A stretch of 22,069 nucleotides of DNA from Gammaproteobacteria bacterium (GCA_011321985.1 DROB01000462.1:1-22069); one strand, 5' to 3'; positions 7,259 to 16,300 are shown, counted from the stretch's first letter. A program made the numbers and translations. Notes: generated by a model not told the origin, from the sequence alone.

Positions 7259-8983
7259 ATGCGTTTACTGTTCATTATTGTTTTTCTGTTTGCTTCCCCC
7301 GTTAACTGTCTGGCCGGTTATCTCGGGGGAGGCCTGCAGGAAAAAATAAACAGTAGCAATGCCGGTGATGAGATTCCGGTAATCGTTTATTTCAGGAGTA
7401 ATGCGGCACGAAGCGTTAACGGTAACATAAACGTTGACAATCTAAAGTCGATTAAACGCTCTGATTTTCGAGATAGAAAGGCCTTTAAAAGGGCTTATAA
7501 GGAAGCCAGAAAGATGATGCGCAAGCAGCGTATCGAAGCGATGAAGTCAGAAGCTGACTTTTCAAACAAACAATTCAGAAGAATACTCCGTACACTTAAA
7601 AAGAAGGTCGATCATGATCTGTGGTTGATTAACGGCCTGGCCGTTAAGCTTCCGGCGTATCTGATAACGACACTTTCGAATCAGGCACGAGTCGATCACA
7701 TTGATCTCGACCGGGTGATCAAGTTAAGCGGGCATTCTGTCAGTACCAGTACCAGTCCTCCAACATGGAACCTGGATGCGGTTAAATCGAGCCTGTTAAA
7801 TGCGCAAGGATATTCAGGTGAAGGCATCGTTATTGCCTCCATGGATACGGGTGTCGACTATCTGCATCCTGATCTGGCAGCAAGCTGGAGAGGTGGCTCA
7901 AATAGCTGGTTTGATCCTTATGCCGTGTATACGGTTCCTCATGATGGTGTCGGGCATGGCACGCAGGTGATGGGTGTCATGGTCGGTGGTGATGCTTCCG
8001 GTAACAAGTTAGGTGTTGCGCCCGGTGCGCACTGGATAGCAGTAAAGATATTCACTGATAATGAGTCGGCGACGGTGAGTGCTATCCATAGTGGTTTTCA
8101 GTGGTTATTAGACCCGGATGGAAACCCGGGTACCGATGATGCCCCTGATATCGTCAATAACTCATGGGGTTCGACGACTTCTCCAACGACCTGTGACCCA
8201 GAATTTCATGCGGATATTGATGCGCTCAAGCAGGCTGGCATCGAAGTGGTATTTGCCGCAGGAAACGGCGGGCCATTCGAGAAAACATTATATAGCCCTG
8301 CAGATTATGCGCAGGTGGTCTCCGTAGGTTCGGTGGATGAATTTATGACTGTGGCGAATACGAGTAGCCGTGGAGCATCTGACTGTTCAAATGGTTTCTA
8401 TCCCAATCTGGTGGCTCCTGGTGTGGGGATATATACCTCTGACCTGTCACAGGGTCTGGGAACATTGCTGAATCCATTCATAACGGTCGAAGGAACGTCA
8501 TTTGCCGCTCCTCACCTGACAGCGACTATTGCACTACTCAAAGGTGCGGTACCCACTGCTACTCATACTGAAATCAGAAATGCTTTATATGCTTCAGCGA
8601 CAGATCTGGGGTCCCCCGGTCCTGATAATATAACCGGTTATGGCATGCTGGATGGCTATAAGGCATTATTGAAATTGAGGTGTCCAGCAGGTACGACGGA
8701 TACCGATGGCGATGGCTGGTACGATGCCTGTGATAATTGTATAGCCAGCCCCAATAAGTTACAGGCTGATGCCGATGCGGATGGGTATGGTAATGCCTGT
8801 GATGCGGACTTGAATAATGATAACATCGTCAATACCGGTGATATCCCGCTGTTTTTTGATGCATTTGTCATCGGTGACCTGACGGTGGATTTTAATGAAG
8901 ATGGTATCGTCAACACACAGGATATCCCTGATTTTGCCCGGTTGTTCTTCGATGTGCCGGGGCCATCGGCACTGGTTCCATAA
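7259..8983 (+). CDS. Secreted subtilisin-like (S8) serine protease with TSP3 + dockerin-type tail
   Basis: A 574-residue preproprotease. It has a signal peptide to about residue 19 and a basic propeptide region (~20-155, with a Lys/Arg-rich stretch at 64-92). The S8 catalytic domain has all residues in place: Asp196 (ASMDTGVD), His233 (GHGTQVMG), oxyanion Asn336 (AAGNGG) and nucleophile Ser414 (GTSFAAPH). From residue ~481 (nt 8699) it carries DTDGDGWYDACDNC and then duplicated dockerin-like loops (DLNNDNIVNTGDIP, DFNEDGIVNTQDIP), ending PGPSALVP. Possible roles are maturation or turnover of surface proteins, or nutrient degradation. The dockerin-type tail together with flanking cohesin-like genes suggests it is held at the cell surface. 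Two regulatory uses (processing of neighbours, or self-release) are possible but not visible in sequence. Confidence 0.93.
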   Translation: MRLLFIIVFLFASPVNCLAGYLGGGLQEKINSSNAGDEIPVIVYFRSNAARSVNGNINVDNLKSIKRSDFRDRKAFKRAYKEARKMMRKQRIEAMKSEADFSNKQFRRILRTLKKKVDHDLWLINGLAVKLPAYLITTLSNQARVDHIDLDRVIKLSGHSVSTSTSPPTWNLDAVKSSLLNAQGYSGEGIVIASMDTGVDYLHPDLAASWRGGSNSWFDPYAVYTVPHDGVGHGTQVMGVMVGGDASGNKLGVAPGAHWIAVKIFTDNESATVSAIHSGFQWLLDPDGNPGTDDAPDIVNNSWGSTTSPTTCDPEFHADIDALKQAGIEVVFAAGNGGPFEKTLYSPADYAQVVSVGSVDEFMTVANTSSRGASDCSNGFYPNLVAPGVGIYTSDLSQGLGTLLNPFITVEGTSFAAPHLTATIALLKGAVPTATHTEIRNALYASATDLGSPGPDNITGYGMLDGYKALLKLRCPAGTTDTDGDGWYDACDNCIASPNKLQADADADGYGNACDADLNNDNIVNTGDIPLFFDAFVIGDLTVDFNEDGIVNTQDIPDFARLFFDVPGPSALVP

Positions 8984-9078
8984 GAACGGCTGACTGTCGC
9001 GTCTTCTTGTTCATTTTTTTCGATTTTAGACTATTCTCAGTCTTAATTACTGATTAATAAATTGTGTGGTATTCAATC

Positions 9079-10161
9079 ATGAAATGTTTTACGCTGAGTT
9101 TGCTTGTTTTCCTGTTCTCATCTGCTGTGCAGGCAGCACCGACGGTTAATATCTTTCCGAATCAACCGAGCTACCAGGTCGGTGATGCGGTGATACTCGC
9201 AGTGAGCCTCTCCGATGCACCCAGGATACATGGTGGTGGAATCAGTCTTCATTTTAACCCGAATGTATTGCGGGCCATGTCTGTCGTTATCGATAAGACC
9301 TGGGGGTTTGCAACGCGGCCCGGTGTTATCAATAATACCGAAGGTAGTGTTAACGATATACTGTTTTCGAGTTTTAATGCAGTGGAAGGAGATCTCGATG
9401 TGGCGTTGATCCAGCTGGTGGTCACTGGAAGCGGTGATGCGGGATTTACTGTCACTGAATCGGCAAAAAACCCTTTTAGTGATGAGCAGGGCCAGCTTGT
9501 TTCTTTTGGTATCAATAATGCGTTTGCGTACAATACGCAAGCTCCAGAGCCGCCGGCTGAAGAAACCCCAGAGCAAGTGGCGACGCAAACGACAACCGAG
9601 ACCACTACGACCAGTCCTGCTGCGGATGATTCAGCTACGCAGACGACAGAGCAGACAGCAACGCAATCGAGCACAGAGACGACCAGTACCACTACTCGAA
9701 GTACCAGTACCGATGCCTCGACGACTGCAGGTAATACCAGTGGAAATAGTGGCTTTACCAGTAATATCGCATCGGTGAATTTGCCGGGTAATAATACCGA
9801 CAATAAATTACAGACTGACGATAACGGGAAAGATAGGCAGTTTTATCTGCCTTCGGGGTCTGGTAAAGGTATACCCGTTACAGTGACCGACGATGATGAG
9901 AGCGATGCTGCGGCTGAAGATAGAGAGCGTGCAATTAAAAGCGCTGTTTCTGCCCTGTCCCAGTATAAGCAGGATGATATAAATAAAGAGTCTTCAGATG
10001 AGCCTATGGCTGTTGAGTCTGAGGATGGGCCTGATGATGCGGCACAGGTTTCAGATGACTCGAATGATGTAACAAATGAGGGTTCGCCGAATTATCTGAC
10101 CTATATTCTTGTTTTTGCTGCCGTGTTTGTGGTGGTGATCATCATCAAGGTTTTCTTCTAG
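9079..10161 (+). CDS. Cohesin-domain protein with Thr/Ser-rich linker and C-terminal membrane anchor
   Basis: 360 residues from the ATG at 9079. A GTG five codons earlier (9064) is in frame, but the signal peptide fits MKCFTLSLLVFLFSS and cleavage after VQA; neither start has a strong ribosome-binding site. Residues ~24-155 are a cohesin-type domain: an NQPSYQVGDAVILAVSLS opening, GGGISLHFNPNVLRAMSV, then DVALIQLVVTGSGDAGFTVT. A Thr/Gln/Ser-rich linker (~165-235) follows, then an acidic stretch (~260-330). The C terminus is one hydrophobic helix (YILVFAAVFVVVIIIKVFF, near the last residue). With a cleaved signal peptide this puts the cohesin outside the cytoplasmic membrane, anchored by its tail. 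It lies just after the dockerin-tailed protease. The cohesin call is stronger here than for the PEP-CTERM protein. Confidence 0.85.
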   Translation: MKCFTLSLLVFLFSSAVQAAPTVNIFPNQPSYQVGDAVILAVSLSDAPRIHGGGISLHFNPNVLRAMSVVIDKTWGFATRPGVINNTEGSVNDILFSSFNAVEGDLDVALIQLVVTGSGDAGFTVTESAKNPFSDEQGQLVSFGINNAFAYNTQAPEPPAEETPEQVATQTTTETTTTSPAADDSATQTTEQTATQSSTETTSTTTRSTSTDASTTAGNTSGNSGFTSNIASVNLPGNNTDNKLQTDDNGKDRQFYLPSGSGKGIPVTVTDDDESDAAAEDRERAIKSAVSALSQYKQDDINKESSDEPMAVESEDGPDDAAQVSDDSNDVTNEGSPNYLTYILVFAAVFVVVIIIKVFF

Positions 10162-10178
10162 TAAAGGAGTGTTGGATA

Positions 10179-10670
10179 GTGATGACTAAATATATCCCCC
10201 TGTTATTTTTACTGTTTGTTTTTTCTGTAAGTGCGGCCTCTCATGTGGATGCTGCTCCAGATAAGGCTAAGTCTGTCGATAAGGCCATGGATAAAGGTGG
10301 TAAGGCCGTAATCCCTGATGGGCTGTCAGAAAAAAAAGTAAAAGATAAGTGGGGTGTGGAAGAATTCAAGATTCGTCTGACATCTGCTGGTTATATGCTG
10401 GATGTCCGTTATCGGGTGACGGATAAAGTTAAGGCTAAGCCGCTCTTTAAAAGACAGCTCCGGCCGTTTGTCATCGATGAGGCAACAGGTGTTCGTTACG
10501 GTGTTCCTTCAACTTCCAAACTGGGGTACATAAGACAGGCGCCGAGTTCTGTAAAAGAGAATAAGGTCTATTTCTTACTCATCGCTAATCCGGGGAAAAG
10601 GCTTAAGCGAGGCGATAAGCTATCTCTGGTCATCGGTGACTTCAAGGTCGAGCACATCATTGTTGAGTAA
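10179..10670 (+). CDS. Small secreted protein of unknown function
   Basis: 163 residues if the GTG at 10179 is used; the ATG directly after it (10182) is equally possible, and AAAGGAG lies 9 to 12 bases upstream. It has a signal peptide (hydrophobic stretch LLFLLFVFSVSAASHVDA) and a Lys-rich, low-complexity segment (~27-55). The rest is a probable beta-rich domain (FKIRLTSAGYMLDVRYRV, FVIDEATGVRYGVPS, LVIGDFKVEHIIVE). I do not recognise the family. It starts 17 bp after the anchored cohesin gene, so it is likely co-transcribed and may act in the periplasm with it. Its last 14 bases overlap the convergent minus-strand gene remnant. Confidence 0.75.
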   Translation: MMTKYIPLLFLLFVFSVSAASHVDAAPDKAKSVDKAMDKGGKAVIPDGLSEKKVKDKWGVEEFKIRLTSAGYMLDVRYRVTDKVKAKPLFKRQLRPFVIDEATGVRYGVPSTSKLGYIRQAPSSVKENKVYFLLIANPGKRLKRGDKLSLVIGDFKVEHIIVE

Positions 10671-10971
10671 GTTTTACCTGCTTCTCAGGTAAGAGCCAGC
10701 CGCTGACGGGCTGCAGTGGTAACGCTGGATCATCTGCTATTCTTACGATATACCCACCTCTTGAAGCGTAACGCTGGCCTGGCCCGATAGTTAATTTGGG
10801 GTACATGCCTGTCAGTACTGCATTATCAAGCATGTGTTCAAGTAGCTCGATAAGATAAGCGCGATTGAAGTGGATCCTTAAATCTTTGATCGCATCGATC
10901 AATAAGTTGATAGCCGTGAACGTGTTAGTAAATATCACTTTTTCAGTTGTGTCTATCTTTCTTGACCTGGC
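10657..10971 (-). pseudogene. In-frame 3' remainder of the cytochrome c/ligand-binding gene, beyond an amber codon
   Basis: This stretch continues the frame of the upstream cytochrome fusion directly after its TAG (10972-10974), with no shift, for 104 codons to a TGA at 10657-10659. Its content is what the end of a type 1 periplasmic ligand-binding protein normally looks like: a helix (FTAINLLIDAIKDL), a leucine-rich helix, LTGMYPKLTIGPGQRY, then SRGGYIVRIADD. It has no signal peptide or good start of its own, so it is not an independent gene. It is either a piece cut off by a recent nonsense change or sequencing error, or it is reached by readthrough. It overlaps the convergent gene by 14 bp. 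Confidence 0.7.
10674..10692. repeat. Hairpin at the convergent gene junction
   Basis: TTACCTG (10674-10680), a loop of CTTCT, and CAGGTAA (10686-10692) form a perfect 7-bp stem 3 bp after the plus-strand stop codon. It lies inside the 3' end of the minus-strand frame. It may work as a weak bidirectional terminator; there is no long T-run. Confidence 0.4.
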
Positions 10972-12384
10972 CTATATATTTGATCGTACTATCGCCCTTC
11001 GCTCGCTGGAGGGTTTTATGTATGGATAGGATGCCAGGATCTCTATATCGATGCCTTCAAGTTTTTTTCTGGATTCTCTGGATGTAGCCAGATAATAGGG
11101 TATAAAAACAGATTTAATTTTATCCTTGTTGCGAAATAGTGTATCGATCAAAGGCTTGTTCAGTTCTTTAGACCAGATGACGATGGTCGTGTTCTTGTTT
11201 TTCAGGTGCGTGTTGATACTGTTTCTATTTATAAAGTCTTTTATCGGTTCACTTTTTATCTGGTAATTTGTATCTGATACGAATTTTTCGTTGAATGTAT
11301 CTTTGGCTTTAAGACTGTAGCTGGCCGTATCGTAAAGTTGTAATATATCTTTCGGTTGTGAGTTGTCTGCAGGGTGGCTCAGGATGTACCTGGCACTTAT
11401 TGAGGCATCATTATAGGGGCCTGCATTAAAGTACAGGCTGTAAAAATTATTAATCGAGAAGCCGGGCGTTTTTACATTGGGCAAGATGCAGGGTATTTTC
11501 CTGTCGTTACAAAACTTGTCCACATTATTCCAGCTGTCTCTGCTTATGCCTGAAGTGACGGCAAACACGGGTGTTTTATCGTAATAAGCATCTAGTTGTT
11601 GCCGCCATGTGTCCGGGTTTCCGGTAAGTCTCCATACATGTAGTTCGAATTTTCTGTAACCCTGGTATTGCCACTCTTTCTGTATGGGAGCTTGCTCGGA
11701 CCTTTTGTCTTCGCGCCTTGTTTTTGAGTTCACGTCGGAGATATAGCGTTTTAATGTATCTACCATGGTGTCGATCTTTTTTGTATCGACTCTCGTGTCG
11801 ACGATAGTGGCGATATTCAGGGTGGTATCGGTTACGCCCGGGTCGTTTATCGACAGGGAGTTGAGATAAGCATATAGATTGTCGAAATTGCTTTCATCAA
11901 ATATATAGCGTGGCATCAATATATTGAGCGGGGAACCGTTTATATCAAGGCCTGATGACAATGTATTTCTTAGGGAGGTCTTTGTGTATGCCTGCCGGTC
12001 CAGGGCCGAAGAAGTTTGTCTCGAGAGCGCCTGATACCGGTGTGCTTTGATCTTTTGTTCTGAAAAAAGAATTTCACCGGTTATGGCGGGTGCAAGGGTG
12101 GAACCTTCATTGGAGCCCATGCCGCTGTGTCGGTGGCAGTTTACACAGGCGGCCTGTTTACCTGTGAGTTTGACATCACCCACGGTGGTGGCTATGACTT
12201 CTTTGCCGGAAGAAAGATGGCCATACATATATATATCTTTACCTGAGAGTACAGGATTTTTGTTTACGCTCTCGGCTGAAGTGCTGGTTGCAAGTAGTAA
12301 TGAAGCGAGTAAACCAGTTATGAAGTAGAGTATTTTTTTTATGGGGGCGGCTGCAGTGTTTCCCTGTATCTGAGTGTTAATCAT
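10972..12384 (-). CDS. Cytochrome c fused to periplasmic ligand-binding domain (ends at an in-frame amber codon)
   Basis: 470 residues from the ATG at 12384, which overlaps the end of the SCO1 gene by 8 bp (ATGATTAA), typical of translational coupling. An in-frame ATG at 12426 would add 14 residues ahead of the signal peptide and is less likely. The signal peptide ends TSTSAES. A c-type heme site, CVNCH (C80, C83, H84), is followed by a likely axial Met in NILMPRYIFDE and the DNLYAYLNSL helix typical of class I cytochrome c. After ~residue 190 comes a domain resembling the branched-chain amino acid type periplasmic binding proteins (segments TPVFAVTSGI, YFNAGPYNDA, KSVFIPYYLA). The frame stops at TAG while the fold is incomplete; the missing end lies in the same frame at 10657-10971. 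The likely role is periplasmic electron transfer or sensing linked to the SCO1 protein. Confidence 0.78.
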   Translation of the reverse strand: MINTQIQGNTAAAPIKKILYFITGLLASLLLATSTSAESVNKNPVLSGKDIYMYGHLSSGKEVIATTVGDVKLTGKQAACVNCHRHSGMGSNEGSTLAPAITGEILFSEQKIKAHRYQALSRQTSSALDRQAYTKTSLRNTLSSGLDINGSPLNILMPRYIFDESNFDNLYAYLNSLSINDPGVTDTTLNIATIVDTRVDTKKIDTMVDTLKRYISDVNSKTRREDKRSEQAPIQKEWQYQGYRKFELHVWRLTGNPDTWRQQLDAYYDKTPVFAVTSGISRDSWNNVDKFCNDRKIPCILPNVKTPGFSINNFYSLYFNAGPYNDASISARYILSHPADNSQPKDILQLYDTASYSLKAKDTFNEKFVSDTNYQIKSEPIKDFINRNSINTHLKNKNTTIVIWSKELNKPLIDTLFRNKDKIKSVFIPYYLATSRESRKKLEGIDIEILASYPYIKPSSERRAIVRSNI

Positions 12385-13042
12385 TACTGGTGTAAGCCCT
12401 GTATTCATCGACCAGATCATTGGCACTGGTGAAACCGTCTAATGTCAGCCATTTTTTGTTCGGTGCCTTCATCAGAGTAACTGGCTCATGGTTTAGTTTG
12501 GTGCCTCGGTAGACACCGAGTGCACGTTGTACTTCGATGATGTCTTCCAGTTTTCCTGTCAGGAAAACCCAGTCTTCAGAGGCTTTGAATTTTTTTGCGT
12601 AAGCGCTTAACTTGTCAGGAGTATCGACCTCTGGATCGATACTGATTGAGACAAGTGTTGGCTGTTCTGGTGATGCCATTAGACCTTCCTGGGCTGAAGC
12701 GAGGGTTGCGGTCAATATCGGGCAAATGGTAGTGCAGGTGGTAAAGATGAAGCTGATGATAAAAGGTTTATCGCTATGCAGGAAGTGGTGTAGATTCACA
12801 GCCTTGCCGTTTTTGTCTGTCAATGTCTTCGGTGGAAGCTGATACGCGTCATAGTGCCTGGTATATTTGTCTTTGTTCTGCATCATCATCCGGTGATGAG
12901 CGTGCGGGTCTACGGGAGTGACACCCGCATCAGCCGATGGGGATGCGATCACTGGTGCGGTTAAAGTGGTCATGCACAGACATAATATGCAATACATGAT
13001 CTTGTTCGCTGTCGGTAGAGTGCGCTTTTTTATGTCTGCCAT
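12377..13042 (-). CDS. SCO1/SenC/PrrC-family copper chaperone or thiol protein
   Basis: 221 residues from the ATG at 13042, chosen because AAGGAAA lies just upstream; an in-frame start at 13081 would add 13 residues before the signal anchor. The N-terminal hydrophobic stretch (~15-33) is a signal peptide or anchor. The thioredoxin-like domain has the family's copper/redox motif CTTICP (C103, C107) and a matching later histidine in LNHEPV (H185), the usual Cu ligand set. Conserved segments such as FIISFIFTTC and LVSISIDPEVDTPDKL support the call. A His/Met-rich segment (DPHAHHRMMM) before the domain could also bind metal. SCO proteins deliver copper to cytochrome oxidase CuA sites or keep thiols reduced; next to copper oxidase genes, a role in loading those proteins is a reasonable inference. 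Confidence 0.92.
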   Translation of the reverse strand: MADIKKRTLPTANKIMYCILCLCMTTLTAPVIASPSADAGVTPVDPHAHHRMMMQNKDKYTRHYDAYQLPPKTLTDKNGKAVNLHHFLHSDKPFIISFIFTTCTTICPILTATLASAQEGLMASPEQPTLVSISIDPEVDTPDKLSAYAKKFKASEDWVFLTGKLEDIIEVQRALGVYRGTKLNHEPVTLMKAPNKKWLTLDGFTSANDLVDEYRAYTSND

Positions 13043-13046
13043 GGTA

Positions 13047-13053
13047 TTTCCTT
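13047..13053 (-). promoter_or_regulatory. Ribosome-binding site deciding the SCO1 start
   Basis: AAGGAAA on the minus strand ends four bases before the ATG at 13042-13040. It favours this start over the in-frame start at 13081. Confidence 0.6.
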
Positions 13054-13187
13054 CAATATGTAGATAACAATTTTTAATCACAGGATACGGTCGTAAGTAT
13101 AGTGGTTGGCGGCGTTAATTGCTTAAAAATTTTTATCTTAATTTAATATATAAAACAAGTAGATAGCCTGTTTTTTTTATCAGGTAA

Positions 13188-13208
13188 ACCCTACCCCTTA
13201 TATAGGGT
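13188..13208. promoter_or_regulatory. Inverted repeat, possible operator
   Basis: ACCCTA (13188-13193) and TAGGGT (13203-13208) are perfect inverted arms 9 bp apart within an AT-rich divergent promoter region. A transcription factor site is possible; which factor is unknown. Confidence 0.35.
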
Positions 13209-13223
13209 GTTTTGCTTAGTTTT

Positions 13224-13253
13224 TTGTTGATTATAAACCGGTAATGTTATAAA
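13224..13253 (+). promoter_or_regulatory. Weak sigma-70-like promoter candidate
   Basis: TTGTTG (13224-13229) and TATAAA (13248-13253) are separated by 18 bp, upstream of the giant lipoprotein gene. The match is moderate in an AT-rich region, so it could be chance. Confidence 0.3.
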
Positions 13254-13375
13254 CATCGAAAAAGACAGTTACTGTCCTGTTCACTCAGTAGAGAGCAGTT
13301 AAATATGGGTTAATGCGTAGCAAATTATAGATAGCTAAATAGTTATCCGTATTCTGTATGGAAATGTAAAAAATT

Positions 13376-16300
13376 ATGAATAACTATTTATATCATTATT
13401 TGAGCAAGTTTATTTTATTGTTCATGTTGGCCCTGGCCCTGTCAGGCTGTGGTGGTGGCGGTGATCCTGCCTCTCAACAAAATCCACCGGTAGACGATCC
13501 AGCCCCTGTTCCGAATATTCCGGCCTCCCAGAGCATCGCTGGAGGTGGAATCAAGGGGCCATTGGCTGATGCAGCAGTGACCATTTTTGCTTTCGATGCG
13601 ACAAAACCCGGCTTCAAGGGTGCTATCGTAGCGACCGCGTCTACCGATGCCAGTGCAGCGATCACGGGCCTGAATCTGCCTCTGCCGTCAAATCCACCCT
13701 ATGTTATGGAGTTCACCAGTGTTCCTGGTGTTACGACTGATATCACTACGGGTATGGCACCTGTTATTACCGCCTTGCGTACCGTCATTACCCGGTCTCA
13801 GCTCGATAGTGGTGAAGATATTTATGCCACAACTTTGACTACGCTTGCAGTCGATATTGCGGTATTAAATGCGGTTGATAGTAATGGAATAGCAGGCATA
13901 CAGGCAGACGAATTTGAGGCAGCTCTTGCCCTGTCTGCAAAAAAAGTGGTCTCGACTCTGGGGTTTGGCCTGGATCGTTCGGTTGATATCTTCAGTACGC
14001 CACCTCTGATAAACCGTGCTACCGTAAGTGCAGCACAACAGACGGATGTTGCCGCCTATCGCGCAGCTGTCGAGGCTGTTGCGGCTATCGTTTATCAAAT
14101 CGCGCAGCAGTCGGGGAGTGTCACAGCCGATGCTGTACTGGGCGATCTTGCAGCTGACATAGCTGACAATGACAGCATCGATGGTAGTAGCGGTGGGACA
14201 TTGAATGTTAATACGTTACAGGTGCTGCAGCAGGATCCCGCTTCTCTGATTATTCCAGATACATCACCAGTGCAAACGGTTGCGGATGTTCACAGTATTT
14301 TAGATGCAGAGAAAGTTATTACGGGTTCGACCACGGATACCAGCCGATTACTCGACGGTACGATTATCACACAGCTTGAACCGGTAAGAACAGATGTAGA
14401 CTCCGATGGTGATGGTGTTATCAATGTAGAGGATGACCTGCCTGAGAATAAAGATGAATCGGTTGACAGTGACGGTGATGGTATCGGTGATAATACGGAT
14501 CCGGATGATGACAATGATGGCATCCTGGATGTGGATGAAGGCCAGGTTCCATCACCGACAGTTAATGATACCGATGGTGATGGTTTCGATGATGGGGTTG
14601 ATAACTGCCCGGCTGATTTTAACCCTTCTCAGACGGATACGAATGCAGATCTGGAAGGCGATGCCTGTGACCCGGACGATGATGGTGATGGCGTCAATGA
14701 TACTGAAGATGCATTTCCACATGATGCGACCAGGACCATAGATACCGACAGTGATGGTGAGGATGATAGCACCGATACAGATGATGACAATGATGGCCTG
14801 CCCGATGATTTGGATACGGGTCTGGGGCAGGATGGTTCTACGAGTTGTTCGTTACTGATCGATTGTGATGGAGATGGTGTGCTGGATGGTGCCGATGCCG
14901 ATCATACTGACGCTAATATAGGGATACGATTTGCACCGGTTGCAAATGATGATTCGGCAACGGTGAATGAGGGACAGAGTGTCATTATCGATTTAGTTGT
15001 TAATGATACGATTGCCGGTGCCGGTAATTCTGGTGTCGTAGCAAGTTCCAGCGGTGGTAGTGTGATGATCGATCCGGCGAGTATCGTGATCATCACGCAA
15101 CCAGTTAATGGTGCTCTGGTCGTGAATGCGGATGGTACAGTAGATTATACGCATGATGCCTCAGAGACCGTTACTGACAGTTTCAGCTATACCATACGCG
15201 ATACCGGCGGACTGGTTTCCAATGTGGCGGGTGTGAATATTACGGTAGCTCCGGTGAATGATGTGCCGGTTGCCAATGATGATTCTGCCATGGTCGATGA
15301 AGGCCAGAGTGTGAATATAGATCTGGCGGTTAACGACACCGATGTCGATAATGCACTTGACCTGGGTAGTATCTCTATCGTTCAGGCTCCGTCGAATGGC
15401 TCGCTGGTGGTGAATGTGAATGGTACTGTCGATTACACCCATGATGGTTCTGAAACGCTGGTCGATAGCTTTAGCTATAGCATCCGTGATGTCAGTGGTG
15501 CCGTATCTGGTGTGGCAAACGTTAGCCTCGTCATCAACCCGTTAAATAATGCACCTGTGGCTAATGCAGATAGTGCCAGTACCAATGAAGGCCAGGGTGT
15601 CAATCTCAATCTCGTGCTCAATGATACCGATGTCGACAGTGCTATTGATGTCAGCAGCATCGTTATCGTTTCAGCTGTTTCAAATGGCCTGTTGACTGTG
15701 AATGCGAATGGCACGGTCGATTATATACATGATGGTTCAGAAACTCTGACCGATAGTTTCAGCTATACCATCCGTGATGTATCGGGTGCGCTGTCGAATA
15801 CGGCAGTGGTTAACATCACGATTATTCCTGTCAATGATGCACCGGTAGCGGGTGCGGATACCGCTAGCTTAAATGAAGGGCAGAGTGTCAATATCGATCT
15901 GGCTGCAAATGATACCGATGTCGATGATGCGCTAGACCTGGGAAGCATCGCTATTTCTTCAGCGCCATCAAATGGTCTGTTGGTCATTAATGCTAATGGC
16001 ACGGTTGACTATACGCACGATGGTTCAAAAACGGTCTCGGATAGTTTCAGTTATACCATCCGTGATGCCAGTGGCGCGGTGTCTAACACAGCGATCGTAA
16101 CTTTGAACATCACTCTGCAGAACGATGTTCCGGTGGCGAATATCGACAGTGCCAGTGTGAATGAAGGCCAGAGTGTCAATATCGATCTGGCTGCAAATGA
16201 TACCGATACCGAAGGCCCTGTTGATCTGACATCGATCGTTATCTCGTCGATGCCAACGAATGGTTCGGTGGCGGTGAATGTGAATGGCACGGTTGACTAT

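Larger units (their letters stand above)
13043..13375. other. Divergent intergenic region, AT-rich, 333 bp
   Basis: The region separates the minus-strand SCO1 gene from the plus-strand giant lipoprotein gene and must hold both promoters. No small gene is supported. It contains a candidate operator-like inverted repeat (13188-13208) and a weak sigma-70 candidate (13224-13253). No clear promoter could be assigned to the SCO1 direction. Confidence 0.6.

Noticed and set aside
9064..9078. GTG start for the anchored cohesin
   Set aside because: The ATG at 9079 gives a cleaner signal peptide (MKCF...); no ribosome-binding site favours the GTG.
8984..9078. Terminator after the protease gene
   Set aside because: There is a T-run near 9014 but no convincing stem before it.
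10657..10938. Independent minus-strand gene of 93 residues
   Set aside because: It is in the same frame as the cytochrome fusion and reads as its missing C-terminal end, without its own start signals.
13188..13208. NarL-type heptamer site (TACCCCT)
   Set aside because: One arm fits the heptamer, but the second arm does not match in the expected 7-2-7 arrangement.
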